Shown here piece by piece: positions 63,196 to 64,000 of a stretch of 64,000 bases of DNA. The DNA comes from an uncultured Saccharospirillaceae bacterium. Lineage in GTDB: Bacteria; Pseudomonadota; Gammaproteobacteria; Pseudomonadales; Oceanobacteraceae. Under the pieces are notes generated by a model. That model searched no databases. It was given only the letters and a program-made list of their open reading frames with translations, and had not been told where the DNA came from. The position numbers and the translations under genes are program-made. Positions within the stretch are counted from its first letter, which is position 1; every line of letters begins with the position of its first letter. The stretch spans positions 1 to 64,000 of the forward strand of contig CANNFT010000013.1 in NCBI GenBank assembly GCA_947503895.1, given 5' to 3'.

Positions 63196-64000
63196 CGCAG
63201 TTACTTGTTTGGCGAGTACCTGCATTGGCCACTTTAAAATGCAGCGTTTTGATGCTCGTAGGTATTTTACTGTCTGCCTGCTCACATCAGCCAGAAAAAT
63301 CAGTGGTCAGTATGGAGGATGAATTAGAGGGTAAAACCATAGCCAACATTCGTCCTGTGGGCGTTAGGTTGGTCAATTTACCTGCCCCCCCCATGGATAC
63401 CCCTGAAGCCATTAGGCGCTATCAACGTTACCTTGAATTGGCACCACAGAATGATACACGTGTTCATGTCATGCATCGATTAGCGGATCTTAAACTCATG
63501 AGCACCGAAGATTTATTGAGTGACAATCCAGAAGCTTTAGATTCGCAGAAAACGCAGGCCGTCTATCAAGAAGCGATTGATACTTATAAAAAGGTATTGG
63601 CTCAATTTCCAAATCGCCGCGACAGTGACATGCTTTTGTATCAGCTAGCGAAAGCGCATGTCATGAAGGGAGACGAGGGTGCCGCTCGTCAAACATTAGA
63701 ACGGTTAACCAAAACATTTCCAGCCTCCGAGTTAGTGAATGAAGCTTATTACCGCTTGGGAGACCTATACTTCAATTCCGAATTGTACCGACTAGCTGAG
63801 CTAGCATTTGCTTCAGCCATGGAAAAAAATACCACGGGTCGATTTTACACCAGTGCAAATTACATGAGAGGCTGGGCGCAGTTTAAACAACGCTCTTACC
63901 AAGCTGCCTTAGAGTCATTTATCAGCGTCATTGATAGTCGATTTTCGGATACGACAGCGATTGTTCATGCTAATAAAGGAGACCGAGAATTACTTCAGGA
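63192..64000 (+). CDS. TPR lipoprotein (partial, runs off window)
   Basis: The ATG at 63192 overlaps the stop of the preceding gene. The signal (LMLVGILLSACSHQP) has the lipobox LSAC, so it is probably a lipoprotein. The following ~240 residues read as TPR repeats, e.g. PEAIRRYQRYLELAPQNDTRVHVMHRLADL, AYQEAIDTYKKVLAQFPNRRDSDMLLYQLAKAHVMKGDEG-like segments and EAYYRLGDLYFNSELYRLAELAF. The gene continues past base 64000. With the two preceding genes it forms an exported TPR complex operon. Confidence 0.8.
   Translation, partial: MTQLLVWRVPALATLKCSVLMLVGILLSACSHQPEKSVVSMEDELEGKTIANIRPVGVRLVNLPAPPMDTPEAIRRYQRYLELAPQNDTRVHVMHRLADLKLMSTEDLLSDNPEALDSQKTQAVYQEAIDTYKKVLAQFPNRRDSDMLLYQLAKAHVMKGDEGAARQTLERLTKTFPASELVNEAYYRLGDLYFNSELYRLAELAFASAMEKNTTGRFYTSANYMRGWAQFKQRSYQAALESFISVIDSRFSDTTAIVHANKGDRELLQ

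Overview
The window looks like chromosomal DNA of a marine-type gammaproteobacterium (Oceanospirillales/Alteromonadales-like). Supporting this are the order ffs-dnaX-ybaB-recR-rnd, YcgL and YcgN family genes, an SOS-controlled imuA-imuB-dnaE2 cassette beside yebG, a complete Entner-Doudoroff operon, a multisubunit Mrp-type antiporter and a TIGR03503-like vWA protein. Base composition is moderate (mid-40s % GC by eye). No rRNA, tRNA or CRISPR array was seen; the one stable RNA gene recognised is the SRP RNA. The genus cannot be fixed from the sequence alone.

Layout. 1-2.9 kb: an AAACCC hexamer array at the window edge, two orphan lipoproteins, and degraded transposase remnants (a Y1 type and an IS3 type). 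3.0-10.9 kb: a minus-strand operon of tightly overlapping genes for a Mrp/NuoL-like cation/proton antiporter, headed by a Rap1a/Tai-like secreted protein. 11-14 kb: a LysR regulator, a small outer-membrane barrel, arfB and a TIGR02647 protein. 14.0-19.8 kb: divergent SOS genes, imuA-imuB-dnaE2 on minus and yebG on plus, each with its own LexA box. 19.9-28.5 kb: a TSUP transporter, galU and a phosphohexomutase on minus, then zwf-pgl-edd-eda on plus.

29.5-33.7 kb: a two-gene envelope unit, a multi-CxxCH lipoprotein of the DUF1592/DUF1588 kind and a Tat-exported DUF1501 protein. 34-39.5 kb: an oxygenase fragment, a second TSUP transporter, a VF530 protein, a crotonase, a long FabG-type reductase, an unknown protein and a MAPEG protein. 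39.6-44.4 kb: a GGDEF-EAL protein, fbp and gloB. 44.66-50.4 kb: ffs then the dnaX-ybaB-recR-rnd-ycgL-ycgN housekeeping run. dnaX carries an E. coli-like programmed -1 frameshift site.

51-57 kb: a three-TM YEATS-associated-helix-like protein, a large vWA membrane protein, a MoxR AAA ATPase and a CoxE-like vWA protein. 57.2-58.0 kb: an RsuA-type pseudouridine synthase. 58.3-60.3 kb: an unknown protein paired with a PI-PLC X-domain protein lacking a signal peptide. 60.8-64 kb: an exported protein and two TPR proteins, the last running off the window.

Functional themes are ion homeostasis (Mrp), glucose-6-phosphate flow (galU/pgm, ED pathway, fbp), DNA damage tolerance (ImuABC, YebG, RecR, DnaX) and several poorly known envelope or AAA/vWA modules. 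The most interesting for follow-up are the dnaX recoding signal, the YEATS-helix/vWA/MoxR/CoxE block, the PI-PLC pair and the duplicated-heme-motif DUF1592-like/DUF1501 pair.
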